Source of the DNA: Lysobacter sp. ISL-50
GTDB lineage: Bacteria > Pseudomonadota > Gammaproteobacteria > Xanthomonadales > Xanthomonadaceae
Length of the DNA: 64,000 bases
Assembly: GCF_018612875.1 (NCBI RefSeq)
Contig: NZ_JAGGRI010000008.1
Coordinates: 25,220 to 89,219 of the forward strand
Reading direction: 5' to 3'
Position 1 is the first letter of the stretch. The number at the start of each line of letters is the position of its first letter. Shown here piece after piece: positions 36,676 to 46,086 of the stretch. Under the pieces are notes generated by a model that was not told the origin of the DNA, did no database searches, and saw only the letters and a list, made by a program, of their open reading frames with translations. The position numbers were made by a program, and so were the translations under genes.

Positions 36676-37086
36676 TCAGGCTCCCAACGTGATGCGGATG
36701 ATGGCGAGCACGCTGGCGAGGGCCGCGAGTACGCAAACGAAAACGACGGCGATCTGCGAAGCGACCGCCAGACCCGGGGTGTGGACGTAGTCCTCGATCA
36801 TGACCTGCAGGCCGAGCTTGGCGTGCCAGAACATCGCGATCACGAACGCGCTCAGCAGCACCGCGTTGCAGGGATTGGCGACCGAGGCGCGCACGCCGGC
36901 GTAGTCGCCGCCGATCCACGACACGATCAGGCCCAGCACGTACAAGGTCAGCCCGATCAGCGCGATCGCGGTGACGCGCTGGACGATGAAGTGATGCGTG
37001 CCGTCCTTGGCCGAACCCAGGCCGCGCGCGGTCTTGAGCGGGTTGCGCAGCTGCTTGCCGCCGTTGCTTCCGATCTTGGTGCTCAT
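36676..37086 (-). CDS. sdhD: Succinate dehydrogenase membrane anchor subunit
   Basis: 136 residues with three helices and the segment [17 protein letters not shown], in which His and Asp-Tyr are the usual haem/quinone residues. It overlaps sdhC by four bases (ATGA). It anchors SdhAB at the inner membrane and forms the quinone site with SdhC. Confidence 0.93.
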   Translation of the reverse strand: MSTKIGSNGGKQLRNPLKTARGLGSAKDGTHHFIVQRVTAIALIGLTLYVLGLIVSWIGGDYAGVRASVANPCNAVLLSAFVIAMFWHAKLGLQVMIEDYVHTPGLAVASQIAVVFVCVLAALASVLAIIRITLGA

Positions 37087-37478
37087 GCGCCACCTCGCGA
37101 CATCATGGCCACGACCCAGATCAAGGCGGTCAGCACCAGGCTGCCGATGACGCTGATCCAGCCGTTACGGATGAAGGTCTCGACCTTGTAGGCGTAGCCC
37201 GCGTCCTGGACCAGATGGCGGATGCCGTTGATCAGGTGGAAGGCGAAGGCCCAGGTCCAGCCGAACAGGACCAGGAAGCCCAGCGGCGAGCGCGCGCAGG
37301 CGACGAAGCGCGCCCACGACTCCGGCCCGGCCGCCAGGGCGACCAGGCCCCAGGCGATCAGCAAGGCGCCGACGAAAAGGATTACACCGGTGGTCCGGTG
37401 CACGATCGAGGTCACCATCTGAATCTGCCAGCGGTAAACCTGCAGATGAGGTGATAGGGGTCGTTCGCGGTTCGCCAT
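37083..37478 (-). CDS. sdhC: Succinate dehydrogenase cytochrome b556 subunit
   Basis: 131 residues with three membrane helices. The start RPLSPHLQVYRWQIQMVTSI and SIVHRTTGVILF (His likely haem b ligand and quinone-site Ser) are family hallmarks. It is first in sdhCDAB. The 170 bases upstream to the DUF1674 gene are probably the operon promoter. Confidence 0.94.
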   Translation of the reverse strand: MANRERPLSPHLQVYRWQIQMVTSIVHRTTGVILFVGALLIAWGLVALAAGPESWARFVACARSPLGFLVLFGWTWAFAFHLINGIRHLVQDAGYAYKVETFIRNGWISVIGSLVLTALIWVVAMMSRGGA

Positions 37479-37649
37479 TAGCGTGGCAATCTCGGCTGGG
37501 CGGCGGCGGCCGCGTGGCGGGAAGCGTGGGAGCGCTTGGGTGTGGGGTGAGTGCTTGAAAAGCGGGTCGTCGGATCAAAGATCGTTACTGCGGCCGTCGT
37601 CTCCAATGAAGTCGGCGTGCGCCGATTTCGCTGAAGCGATGACCGCCGG

Positions 37650-37853
37650 TTAGAAATCGATGCAACGGCCGTTCTTTTCCCAGTCGCCATAGCGGGTCGG
37701 TTCGAGGCCCTCGCGACCACCGTGCTCTTTCGGAGCATGCTCCACAGGAGCGTCCTTGGCGGAAGGCGATTGGCCTCCCGTTTCGGAAACGGGAGTTGCC
37801 GGGGTCTCGGACGCTTGGTCCGAACGTGCTTCCGGGGTGGTTTCGCCTATCAT
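37650..37853 (-). CDS. DUF1674 (SdhAF4-like) succinate dehydrogenase assembly factor
   Basis: 67 residues from ATG 37853. The first 40 are disordered and polar. The C-terminus, GGREGLEPTRYGDWEKNGRCIDF with the key residues EPTRYGDWE and DF, is the conserved end of DUF1674, the bacterial relative of mitochondrial SdhAF4 (Sdh8). That factor binds flavinylated SdhA before complex assembly. The gene is directly upstream of sdhC on the same strand, and this neighbourhood supports the assignment. It was hidden inside a longer artefactual frame. Confidence 0.85.
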   Translation of the reverse strand: MIGETTPEARSDQASETPATPVSETGGQSPSAKDAPVEHAPKEHGGREGLEPTRYGDWEKNGRCIDF

Positions 37854-37883
37854 CACAGCGTTAAATATTAATTCCCGGCCCCC

Positions 37884-38759
37884 ATGCCTGACAACCCGCA
37901 AGCCTTGCCCGGACGGGCGTTCGCCCTGTCCGGTCAATATCTCATCGCCCTGGAAGGCCGCGACGCGGCTGCTTTTGCCCAGGCGCAGTTCATGAACGAT
38001 GTGAAGTCGCTGGCCTACGGCCACTGGCAATGGAGTGGCTGGCTGACGCCAAAAGGCCGGGTAATCGCGCTGTTCGCCCTGCTGCGCCTGTCCGAGCACA
38101 CGCTCTGGCTGCTGCTGCCGGACGCCGACGCGGCGGCGATGGCGCAGTCGTTGAAGCGATTCGTCTTCCGCAGCAAGGTCGCGATCGATTTGCGTGAAGA
38201 CTGGGTGATCGAAGGCCGTCATTCGGCCCCCGAGCAGGCCAACCGCGCGAAAATCGGCGGCGACGAGGCCTCGGGCCTGGAACTGGATTTCAGCGGCGAC
38301 GGCGGCGCGCGGACCTTACGCATCGTGCCGGCCGGCGCGAAGGCGGAGGAAGACGCGGCGGCGCTGGCGCGATGGACGCAGGCCGATCTGCGCCACGGCC
38401 TGCCGCGACTGCCGGCCTCGCAGGCCGAACAATGGACGCCGCAGCAACTCTCGCTGGAGCGGTTGAGCGCCTTCAGCGTCAAGAAGGGCTGCTATCCGGG
38501 CCAGGAGATCGTCGCGCGCACGCACTTCCTCGGCAAAGCCAAGCGCGGGCTGGTGTTGTTCGAAAGTCCGGCCGAGGTCGCCGCCGGCGCGGAAGTGCGT
38601 GGCGAAGCGGCGGTGCTGGGCTCGGTCGCCTCCGCGGCGGGCGCCGGCGCGGTGCATCTGGCGTTGGCGGTGTTGCCGCTGGATCGTCCGCAGGGGCCGG
38701 TGAGTATCGACGGGCATGCCGTGATCGAACAGGCGCTGCTCACGGGGCTGGAACGCTGA
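37884..38759 (+). CDS. ygfZ: Folate-binding YgfZ-like Fe-S maintenance protein
   Basis: 291 residues. The conserved KKGCYPGQEIVAR motif (KGCYxGQE with the functional Cys) and a GcvT-like folate-binding fold identify YgfZ/IBA57. It supports assembly or repair of certain Fe-S enzymes with tetrahydrofolate. The gene is divergent from the DUF1674-sdhCDAB unit, sharing a 30-base intergenic gap, so the two promoters are close or overlapping. Confidence 0.93.
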   Translation: MPDNPQALPGRAFALSGQYLIALEGRDAAAFAQAQFMNDVKSLAYGHWQWSGWLTPKGRVIALFALLRLSEHTLWLLLPDADAAAMAQSLKRFVFRSKVAIDLREDWVIEGRHSAPEQANRAKIGGDEASGLELDFSGDGGARTLRIVPAGAKAEEDAAALARWTQADLRHGLPRLPASQAEQWTPQQLSLERLSAFSVKKGCYPGQEIVARTHFLGKAKRGLVLFESPAEVAAGAEVRGEAAVLGSVASAAGAGAVHLALAVLPLDRPQGPVSIDGHAVIEQALLTGLER

Positions 38760-38871
38760 GCCGAGTCGCGCGACGCGTGCGTGGGTTCGAGTAGAACGCC
38801 CCGCTACGGCCGACGCGAGTCGCAGCTCGCACATCGGCCGCGACACTGCACCGGCCGGGATCGGCGCCGCG

Positions 38872-40848
38872 CTACAACCCGCCCTCGCCGTGCGAATTGC
38901 GCGCCATCGCATCGCCGGCCAGATTGCGCTGTTCGCGCCAATGCTCGTGCCAGGCCTGGAACATCAGCACGTTCCACAGATGCGTGTGCCAGCGTTTTTC
39001 GCCATCGACGAAGCTGCGCCACAAGCCGCCGACCAGTTCGGCGTCGAAATACCCTTCCGCGCGCAGCCGCCGCGGATCGAGCAAGGCCTCGGCCCAGTCG
39101 TGCAGGTCGCCGCGCAGCCACTGCGACACCGGCGCGCCGAAGCCGCGCTTGCCGCGATCGACCATCGCATCGGGCAGATAGCGCTTGAGCACGCGCTTGA
39201 GCAGATGCTTGCTGCCGCTTTCGCCGCGCTTGTACGACAACGGCAGCGACCAGGCGAACTCGGCGATATTCGTGTCCAACAACGGCGCGCGCGCTTCCAG
39301 TCCGACCGCCATGCTGGCGCGATCGACCTTGCACAGCAGATCGTCGGGAAGGTAGACGCTGTAGTCGGCCAGCATCATCGCGTCGGCCGGCGTGCCCTGC
39401 CCGGCCAGCGGATCGGCCAAGTCGTACAAAGTCGGCGGCAACTTCGCGCCGGGCACCGCGGCTTCGGGAAAACGCCAGCGCACGATCCGGTTGCGATAGA
39501 CGTCGCCGATGCCGCGCGCGCCCATCTCGGCCGCGAACGCGGCGAAACCGCCGGCGCGCGAGGCTTCGCCGTGGCCTTGCGCGGCCTTGGCCAGCCAGCC
39601 GCGCAACGGCAGCGGCACGCGCTGCAGCAGGCGCAGATTGCGCAGCGCGCGTTCGTAGCGCTTGTAGCCGAAGAACAACTCGTCGCCGCCGTCGCCGGAC
39701 AAGGCCACGGTGACCAGGCTGCGCGCGAGTTTGCACACCAGCGCGGTCGGCACCTGCGAGGCGTCGGCGAAGGGTTCGTCGAACATCGCCGGCAAGCGCG
39801 GCACCACCGCCAGCGCGTCGGCGCCGCTGACATACAACTCGGTGTGCGCGGTGCCCAGGTGACGCGCGACTTCCAGCGCCAGCGGCGCTTCGTCGTGGTG
39901 CGAACCTTCGAAACCGATGGTGAAGCTTTGCACCGGCTTGGCGCTCAACGCCTGCATCAGCGAAGTCACTACCGACGAATCGGTGCCGCCGGACAGGAAC
40001 ACGCCGACCGGCACGTCGGCGACCATGCGCAGGCCGACCGCGTCGCGCAGCAGATCGTCGAGCCGGTCTTCGGCCGCGTCGATGTCGCCGTCGAACGGCT
40101 GCGCGATCGCCGCAGCCATGCGTTCGCCGGCGTGCCAATAACGTTGCTGGTCGCGCGCGGGATCGTGCGCGGCCGCGCCGGCGGCGACCGTGGCCGCGTC
40201 CAGGCGCAACAGCGCGCCGGGCATGACCTTGAAGGTGTCGGTATGGATGCAGTGCGGCGAGGGCACGTAGTCGTAGCGCAGCAACAGCGCCAGCGCATTG
40301 CGGTCCACGCCGTTGTCGAACTGCGGATGCCGCCACAGCGCCTTGAGTTCGGAGCCGAACACCAGGGTGTCGCCGGCCCAGCCGTAGTACAGCGGCTTCT
40401 TGCCGACGCGGTCGCGCGCCAGCCACAGCTCGCTGCGGTCGCGGTCCCACAGGGCGATCGCGAACATGCCGTTGCAGCGCGCGATCGCCGCTTCCACGCC
40501 CCACTCCACCACCGCCGCCAGCAGCACCTCGGTGTCGGAATGGCCGCGGAAGCCGCGGCCGAGCGCGAGCAGTTGCTCGCGCAGCTCGGCGAAGTTGTAG
40601 ATCTCGCCGTTGTAGGCGATCACGTAGCGGCCGTCGGCGGAGGCCATCGGCTGATGGCCCAGCGGCGACAGATCGAGAATGCTCAGGCGCCGGTGCGCGA
40701 GCGCGATGCCGGTCTGCGGATCGGCCCAGACGCCGTCGTCGTCCGGGCCGCGATGGCGCAAGGCGTCGCCCATCGATCCGGCCAGCGCGAGCAGATGCTC
40801 ATGGTCGAGATCGTTGCGCGGACGCAGCAGGCCGGCCAGTCCGCACAT
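38872..40848 (-). CDS. asnB: Asparagine synthase (glutamine-hydrolysing)
   Basis: 658 residues. The class II glutaminase starts with Cys2 (MCGLAGLLRP) and has YNGEIYNFAELR. The synthetase domain has the ATP-pyrophosphatase loop FLSGGTDSSVV. It amidates aspartate, or in polysaccharide clusters an exopolysaccharide sugar acid. The gene is six bases after the fused E1 gene. With no polysaccharide genes adjacent, either role is possible. Confidence 0.92.
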   Translation of the reverse strand: MCGLAGLLRPRNDLDHEHLLALAGSMGDALRHRGPDDDGVWADPQTGIALAHRRLSILDLSPLGHQPMASADGRYVIAYNGEIYNFAELREQLLALGRGFRGHSDTEVLLAAVVEWGVEAAIARCNGMFAIALWDRDRSELWLARDRVGKKPLYYGWAGDTLVFGSELKALWRHPQFDNGVDRNALALLLRYDYVPSPHCIHTDTFKVMPGALLRLDAATVAAGAAAHDPARDQQRYWHAGERMAAAIAQPFDGDIDAAEDRLDDLLRDAVGLRMVADVPVGVFLSGGTDSSVVTSLMQALSAKPVQSFTIGFEGSHHDEAPLALEVARHLGTAHTELYVSGADALAVVPRLPAMFDEPFADASQVPTALVCKLARSLVTVALSGDGGDELFFGYKRYERALRNLRLLQRVPLPLRGWLAKAAQGHGEASRAGGFAAFAAEMGARGIGDVYRNRIVRWRFPEAAVPGAKLPPTLYDLADPLAGQGTPADAMMLADYSVYLPDDLLCKVDRASMAVGLEARAPLLDTNIAEFAWSLPLSYKRGESGSKHLLKRVLKRYLPDAMVDRGKRGFGAPVSQWLRGDLHDWAEALLDPRRLRAEGYFDAELVGGLWRSFVDGEKRWHTHLWNVLMFQAWHEHWREQRNLAGDAMARNSHGEGGL

Positions 40849-40854
40849 CGGCGG

Positions 40855-43170
40855 TCAGCCCTTGGCCAGGGTGTCGGCGGCGCGGACGATGTCGTCCTCG
40901 CCGGGAATGACCAGGAACGCGGCGCCGGCCAGGGGCGTGTAGGTGTCCACGCCGACCACGCGCTGCATCGGCACCGCGCCCAGGCCGGCTTCGGCCAGCG
41001 CGGTGATCACGCCCTCGCCCACGCCGGCGCTGCGCCGGCCTTCATCGACGACGATGACGCGCCTGGCGTTTTTGGCCTGCGCGGCGATGTAGGCGTCGTT
41101 GAGCGGGACCAGCCAGCGCAGGTCCACCACGCGGGTCTTCCAGCCGTGGGCCTGCTCGATCTGCTTGGCGGCGCGCAGGCTCATCGGGATGCCGTTGCCG
41201 TAGCTGAAGATCACCAGATCGTCGCCTTCTCCGTAGGTACGGCCTTCCCCGAGCGTCATCGCCTCGGTGGGATCGGGATACGAAGTCAGCCACTGGCCGT
41301 CGCCGGCTTCGTACAAGTCCTTGGTCATGTACAACGCAATCGGCTCCAGGAATACGGCCACGCGGCCGTCGATCTTGGCCAGCGCGGTCAGCGTGCGCAG
41401 CATGGTCGCCGCATCGTCGCCGCGCGAGGGACAGCCGACCACCAGACCGGGAATGTCGCGCAGGGCGGTGATCGAATTGTCGTTGTGGAAATGGCCGCCG
41501 AAGCCGCGCTGATAGCCCAGGCCGGCGATGCGCACCACCATCGGGTTGCGGTACTGGTTGTTGCTGAAGAACTGCAGCGAAGCCGCTTCGCCGCGAATCT
41601 GGTCGCAGGCGTTGTGGAAATACGCCAGGTACTGGATTTCCGGAATCGGCAGTAGGCCGACGTTGGCGAAGCCCTGGGCCATGCCGAGGATCATCGTCTC
41701 ATCCAGCAGCGTGTTGAACACGCGGCGCGCGCCGAAGGCTTTCTGCAGGCCCTTGGTGACGGTGTAGACGCCGCCCTTCTGGGCCACGTCTTCGCCGAAC
41801 AGCAGGGTCTCGGGGTATTTCGCGAAGATGTCGTGCAGGGCGTTGTTGATCTGGATCGCCAGATGCCGCGGCGGCTGGTTTTCCGGCAGCTTGGCCTGCC
41901 CGCCGAACACCTCCAGGCGGCGCTCGGCGAAATCCGCGCGCGCGGCTTCCTTCGCCACCGCCGCCGGCGAATAAGGCGCCAGCGGCGCGATCACTTCGCG
42001 CAGATCGTCGAGCTTGGGCCGGCGGTCGGCCTCTTCGGCGGCGGCGAAGCAGCGCTTGCGCGTGGCTTCGTACAGATCCAGCACGTCGCTCTTCGACATC
42101 AATCCCGATTCCAGCGCGATCGCCGCCGAGCGCAGCAGCGGATCGCTGGCCTCGACCGCGCACAGTTCCTCGACCGAACGCCATTCGATCTCGAAGTCGG
42201 TGCCGGCGTGGCCCATGATGCGCGTGGTGCGCAGATGCAGGAAAGTCGGACGGCGCGTGCGGCGGCAGTGTTCGACCGCGCGTTGCACGTCGCCGTAACC
42301 GCTGGCCAGGTCCAGGCCGTCGGCGGCGAAATAATCCAGGCCGTCCATGCTGCGGAAACGATTGCCGATCCAGCCGCCCGGGGTCTTCACCGAGATGCCG
42401 ATGCCGTTGTCCTCGCACACGAACAACACCGGCGCCGGCAGCTTCTGGTACGCGGTCCAGGCGGCGGCGTTGAACGCGGTCTGGGCGGTGGCGTGATTGG
42501 CCGAGGCGTCGCCGAAGGAGCAGATGGCGATGCTGTCGTCGGGAATCGGCAACGCATGGCCCAGGCGGCGGCCGGTTTCGATCGCCACCGCGGTGCCCAG
42601 CGCCTTGGGCAGATGCGAGGCGATGGTGGAGGTTTGCGGCAACACCCACAACGGCTTGCTGCCCCACACTTTGTGGCGGCCGCCGGAAGCCGGATCGTCC
42701 TTGCTCGCGGCGAAGGACAGCGCCGAGTCCATTACCGGGTCCATGCCCGGCAACTTGCGGAAGCGCTCGGCCATGAAGCCGCCGCTGCGGTAATGCAGGA
42801 ACGCCGGATCGGTGTGGCGGGTCAGGCGCGCGACCATCGCATTGCCTTCGTGGCCGCTGGAACCGATGGTGTAGAAGACTTTGTTCTGCACGCGCAGCAC
42901 GCGCGCCATCAGGTCCAGGTGGCGGCTGATCAGCTGCGATTCGAACAGTTCGCGAAAGCCGCGCGCATCGAGCGCGCTGCCGTCGAGGATGGCTTCTTCC
43001 GGCGAGGGACGCGCATCGCCGCGGCCGTTCCAGCCGTTGACGAATTCGACGAGATTGAGGTCGCAGATTTCAGCTCGGTTGAGGCCCTTCATTCGCGCCG
43101 GGATGGGATTGGCCACCGGATTGAAGTTCGGCACGCTACTGAAGATCGAGGACTGCGGTTGCGCTGACAT
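40855..43170 (-). CDS. Fused alpha/beta E1 of a branched-chain 2-oxoacid dehydrogenase
   Basis: 771 residues. Residues 1-380 form an E1 alpha unit with thiamine diphosphate motif SFGDASANH and FVCEDNGIGISV. Residues 430-771 form an E1 beta unit (LLFGEDVAQKGGVYTVTKGL, RRVIVVDEGRRSAGVGEGV). The fusion replaces separate bkdA1/bkdA2 genes. E2 and E3 partners are not in the window. It decarboxylates branched 2-oxoacids for acyl-CoA or branched fatty acid precursors. ATG 43170 is preferred over 43203. Confidence 0.92.
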   Translation of the reverse strand: MSAQPQSSIFSSVPNFNPVANPIPARMKGLNRAEICDLNLVEFVNGWNGRGDARPSPEEAILDGSALDARGFRELFESQLISRHLDLMARVLRVQNKVFYTIGSSGHEGNAMVARLTRHTDPAFLHYRSGGFMAERFRKLPGMDPVMDSALSFAASKDDPASGGRHKVWGSKPLWVLPQTSTIASHLPKALGTAVAIETGRRLGHALPIPDDSIAICSFGDASANHATAQTAFNAAAWTAYQKLPAPVLFVCEDNGIGISVKTPGGWIGNRFRSMDGLDYFAADGLDLASGYGDVQRAVEHCRRTRRPTFLHLRTTRIMGHAGTDFEIEWRSVEELCAVEASDPLLRSAAIALESGLMSKSDVLDLYEATRKRCFAAAEEADRRPKLDDLREVIAPLAPYSPAAVAKEAARADFAERRLEVFGGQAKLPENQPPRHLAIQINNALHDIFAKYPETLLFGEDVAQKGGVYTVTKGLQKAFGARRVFNTLLDETMILGMAQGFANVGLLPIPEIQYLAYFHNACDQIRGEAASLQFFSNNQYRNPMVVRIAGLGYQRGFGGHFHNDNSITALRDIPGLVVGCPSRGDDAATMLRTLTALAKIDGRVAVFLEPIALYMTKDLYEAGDGQWLTSYPDPTEAMTLGEGRTYGEGDDLVIFSYGNGIPMSLRAAKQIEQAHGWKTRVVDLRWLVPLNDAYIAAQAKNARRVIVVDEGRRSAGVGEGVITALAEAGLGAVPMQRVVGVDTYTPLAGAAFLVIPGEDDIVRAADTLAKG

Positions 43171-43218
43171 CGGAAGCTCCGCCGCCCGTCGCCGGGCCGG
43201 CATATCGGTGAGGAAAGA

Positions 43219-43860
43219 TCAGAGGGTTTGTGCGATCAGCCGCGCGGCCTGCGGGCCGGGCTCGGGCAGCGCGAGGAAGCCCGGCGTCGCGCGCACGCGC
43301 GCCAGCCAGGCCCGGACCGCGGGATACGGCGACAAGGCGATGCCGCCGTGTTCGGCCACATCGGTGTAAGCGTGCAAGGCGATATCGGCGATGCCGTAGC
43401 GATCGCCGGTGAACCAGTCGCGGGTCTGCAGATGCCGCTCCATCACCGCCAGCGCCTGATGGCCGCGCTCGCGCAGCTTCGGCAGTTCGGCCCGGCGCGG
43501 CGAATCCAGCGGCGTCCAGCCGGCGATGAAGCGGGCCACGGCGATGCTGGGCTCGTGGCTGTACTGCTCGAAATTCATCCAGCTCAGCGCTTGCGCGCGT
43601 TGCCACAGATCGACCGGCAGGAAGTCGCTGCCGTCGGCGAGGTAATAGAGGATGGCGTTGGATTCGCTGAGCGTGCGGCCGTCGCTGAATTCCACCACCG
43701 GCACTTTGCCGTTGGGGTTGAGGGCGAGGAATTCCGGCGTGCGGGTCTGGCCCTGGCTGCTATCGACTTCGACCCAGTCGTAGCGCTCGCCCAGTTGTTC
43801 CAGCAGCAGTCGCAGCTTGTGGCAATTGCCCGAGGGCGAAAAGCCGTGGACGGTGATCAT
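43219..43860 (-). CDS. Glutathione S-transferase family protein
   Basis: 213 residues: an N-terminal thioredoxin-like domain (SPSGNCHKLRLLLEQLG, GKVPVVEFSDGRTLSESNAI) and a C-terminal helical domain (FTGDRYGIADIALHAY). The active-site Ser/Cys pair at residues 8-12 suggests a Ser- or Cys-type GST. It is closely spaced with the acetyltransferase gene upstream (2-base gap). Substrate is unknown. Confidence 0.9.
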   Translation of the reverse strand: MITVHGFSPSGNCHKLRLLLEQLGERYDWVEVDSSQGQTRTPEFLALNPNGKVPVVEFSDGRTLSESNAILYYLADGSDFLPVDLWQRAQALSWMNFEQYSHEPSIAVARFIAGWTPLDSPRRAELPKLRERGHQALAVMERHLQTRDWFTGDRYGIADIALHAYTDVAEHGGIALSPYPAVRAWLARVRATPGFLALPEPGPQAARLIAQTL

Positions 43861-43862
43861 GC

Positions 43863-44417
43863 TCAGGCTCCGCTCTTGCGCCGCGCGCGCCATTCGTCCG
43901 CGGACTGGCCCCAGACTTCGACCTGTTTTTCGTGATAAGGCTCGGGCAGGTGCCCGTAGCGCAGGAAGCGCGAGCCCAGCTTGGCCGCGACGCCCTTGGA
44001 GGCGGCGTTTTCCGGATCAATGGTGTGGATGATCTCGGTCCAGCCCAACTGTTCGACCGCCCAGTCCATGGTCGCGGCCGAGCCTTCGCTGGCGTAGCCC
44101 TTGCCGTTGGCGTCGGCGACGATGCCCCAGCCCACTTCGGTGCCCGGCCAGCCTTCGGGATACCAGGGACCGAGCCGGCCGAGCCAGCGGCCGCTGCTTT
44201 TTTCGATCACCGAGAAGAAGGCGAAACCCTGCACGGCCCAGGAGCCGACCACCGACATCATCGCGCGCCAGGCCAGCGGCCGCGGCTGCGCGCCGCCGAC
44301 GTAGCGCACGTGATCGCCGTCGGCCATGAACGCGGCCCAGGCGTCGAAGTCTTCCAGGCGCGGCGGGCGCAGGATCAGGCGCGGCGTTTCCAGCTGGATG
44401 TCGGGAATCGTCATCAC
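43863..44417 (-). CDS. GNAT-family acetyltransferase (RimJ/RimL-like)
   Basis: 184 residues. ETPRLILRPPRLEDFDAWAAF at the start, GRLGPWYPEGWPGTEVGWGI in the middle and GKGYASEGSAATMDWAVEQLG for acetyl-CoA binding are typical of this GNAT branch, which modifies protein N-termini or small amines. It is probably co-transcribed with the GST gene. Target unknown. ATG 44417 and 44414 are adjacent, and the choice between them is arbitrary. Confidence 0.9.
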   Translation of the reverse strand: MMTIPDIQLETPRLILRPPRLEDFDAWAAFMADGDHVRYVGGAQPRPLAWRAMMSVVGSWAVQGFAFFSVIEKSSGRWLGRLGPWYPEGWPGTEVGWGIVADANGKGYASEGSAATMDWAVEQLGWTEIIHTIDPENAASKGVAAKLGSRFLRYGHLPEPYHEKQVEVWGQSADEWRARRKSGA

Positions 44418-44465
44418 GGTCGCGTACTCCTGGTGCGCATCGTCAAGCCCCTGTCCACTGATTGA

Positions 44466-44600
44466 GCCCCTCTCCCGCTTGCGGGAGAGGGGGTGGGGTG
44501 AGGGCGCGCGATGTCGCGTGCGTTGCCGCGGGCGATTGGTTGCCGCGTGCCCTCATCCGGCCCTCCGGGCCACCTTCTCCCGCAGGCGGGAGAAGGAATA
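44466..44600. repeat. CTCTCCCGC-type palindromic repeats with degenerate partner
   Basis: A palindrome CCTCTCCCGCTTGCGGGAGA with GTGAGGGC tail (44466-44507) recurs in altered reverse form, CTTCTCCCGCAGGCGGGAGA (44573-44595), after a linker of 60 bases that contains its own GGCCCTCCGGGCC hairpin. It is the same family as at 4995-5121. Confidence 0.75.
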
Positions 44601-44625
44601 TCGTGCTGCCTTGCGGCAGCAAAAT

Positions 44626-45789
44626 TTAGAAGGCGTTGATGCCCGTCAACTCGCGACCGACCACCAGTTGGTGAATCGTCTCGGTGCCTTCGTACGTGAT
44701 CACCGACTCCAGATTCAGCGCATGACGGATCGCCGAATGCTCGGTGGTGATGCCGGCGCCGCCGAGCAGATCGCGGCATTCGCGCGCGATGTCGATGGCC
44801 ATGCGGCAGTTGTTCCACTTCGCCAGGCTCACCTGGGTCGGCTGCATGTTGCCGGCGTCCTTCAAGCGGCCGAGCTGCACGACCAGCAGCTGCGCCAGGG
44901 TGATGCGGCGCGCCATCTCGGCCATCTTGATCTGCGCCGACTGGGTCGCCGCGACCGGACGGTCGAACAGGATGCGTTCCTTGGTGTAGCCCAGCACTTC
45001 GTCCAGGCAGGCGATGGCCGCGCCGATCGGGCCCCAGGTGATGCCGTAGCGGGCCTGGGTCAGGCAGCCCAGCGGACCCTTGAGGCCTTTCACGTTCGGC
45101 AGGCGATTGGCTTCCGGCACGCGCACGTTGTCGAAGAACAGCGACGAGGTCACCGACGCGCGCAGGCTCATCTTGTGCTTGATTTCCTGCGCGGCGAAAC
45201 CGGGCATGCCCTTCTCGACCACGAAGCCCTGAATGCCGTCCTCGGTCTGCGCCCAGACGATGGCGATGTCGGCCAGGTTGCCGTTGGTGATCCACATCTT
45301 GGAGCCGTTGAGGACCCAGTCCGCGCCGTCCTTCTTGGCGTTGGTCTTCATGTTGGCCGGATCGGAGCCGCCGTGCGGCTCGGTCAGGCCGAAGCAGCCG
45401 ATGATCTCGCCGCGGGCCATGCCCGGCAGCCAGCGCTCGCGCTGTTCTTCGGTGCCGTAGGCGTAGATCGGGTACATGCACAGCGAGGACTGCACGCTGA
45501 CGAAGCTGCGGATGCCGCTGTCGCCGCGTTCCAGCTCCTGGCAGATCAGACCGTAGCTGACCGCGTTGAGGCCGGCGCAACCGTATTTTTCCGGGAGCGA
45601 GGAGCCCAGCAGGCCGAGTTCGGCGATTTCCGGCACCAGTTCCTTCGGGAACCGGCCCTGGTCGAAGGCATCGCCGATGATCGGGATCACGCGCTCGTCG
45701 GTGAAGCGGGCGACGGTGTCCTGGACGGCGCGCTCCTCTTCGCTGAGCAGGGAACGCACGTCGAACAGATCGTAGGGATGCAGGGCCAT
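44626..45789 (-). CDS. gcdH: Glutaryl-CoA dehydrogenase
   Basis: 387 residues. FGLTEPHGGSDPANMKT and ITNGNLADIAIVWAQTEDG are FAD-binding signatures; the C-terminal YEGTETIHQLVVGRELTG includes the catalytic Glu. It oxidises and decarboxylates glutaryl-CoA to crotonyl-CoA in lysine and tryptophan breakdown. ATG 45789 was chosen because family similarity begins at MALHPYDLFD. It is a monocistronic unit. Confidence 0.93.
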   Translation of the reverse strand: MALHPYDLFDVRSLLSEEERAVQDTVARFTDERVIPIIGDAFDQGRFPKELVPEIAELGLLGSSLPEKYGCAGLNAVSYGLICQELERGDSGIRSFVSVQSSLCMYPIYAYGTEEQRERWLPGMARGEIIGCFGLTEPHGGSDPANMKTNAKKDGADWVLNGSKMWITNGNLADIAIVWAQTEDGIQGFVVEKGMPGFAAQEIKHKMSLRASVTSSLFFDNVRVPEANRLPNVKGLKGPLGCLTQARYGITWGPIGAAIACLDEVLGYTKERILFDRPVAATQSAQIKMAEMARRITLAQLLVVQLGRLKDAGNMQPTQVSLAKWNNCRMAIDIARECRDLLGGAGITTEHSAIRHALNLESVITYEGTETIHQLVVGRELTGINAF

Positions 45790-46011
45790 CGGGCTCAATA
45801 ATCCTTGGCAGAAAGACCGCCATTGTAATGGCCCCACCGGGCCGGAGTAAGGCCGAACAGGCCCGCTGCGCACGCATGGGCCGGTATGCGGTGGATTCTT
45901 GCGAAAGCGGTGGCCGTGCCGGGACAGGTTCGCGCCCCGCTGCGCTCAGGCCGAGCCGCCCGACGGCCGCGGCGCCCGTCTGGCGCGAAATCGGGGCGGG
46001 CGGAGGGCGCG

Positions 46012-46048
46012 CAAAAACAAAACGGGGCCGGATCGACCGGCCCCGTTC
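46012..46048 (-). terminator. Terminator of the glycine-zipper gene
   Basis: On the minus strand ACGGGGCCGG / CCGGCCCCGT with a five-base loop is followed by TTTTGTTTTTG, 39 bases after the stop codon. Confidence 0.88.
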
Positions 46049-46086
46049 AAGGGTACTGAGCTGAGCGCCGAAGGCGCCTGGGTGGA

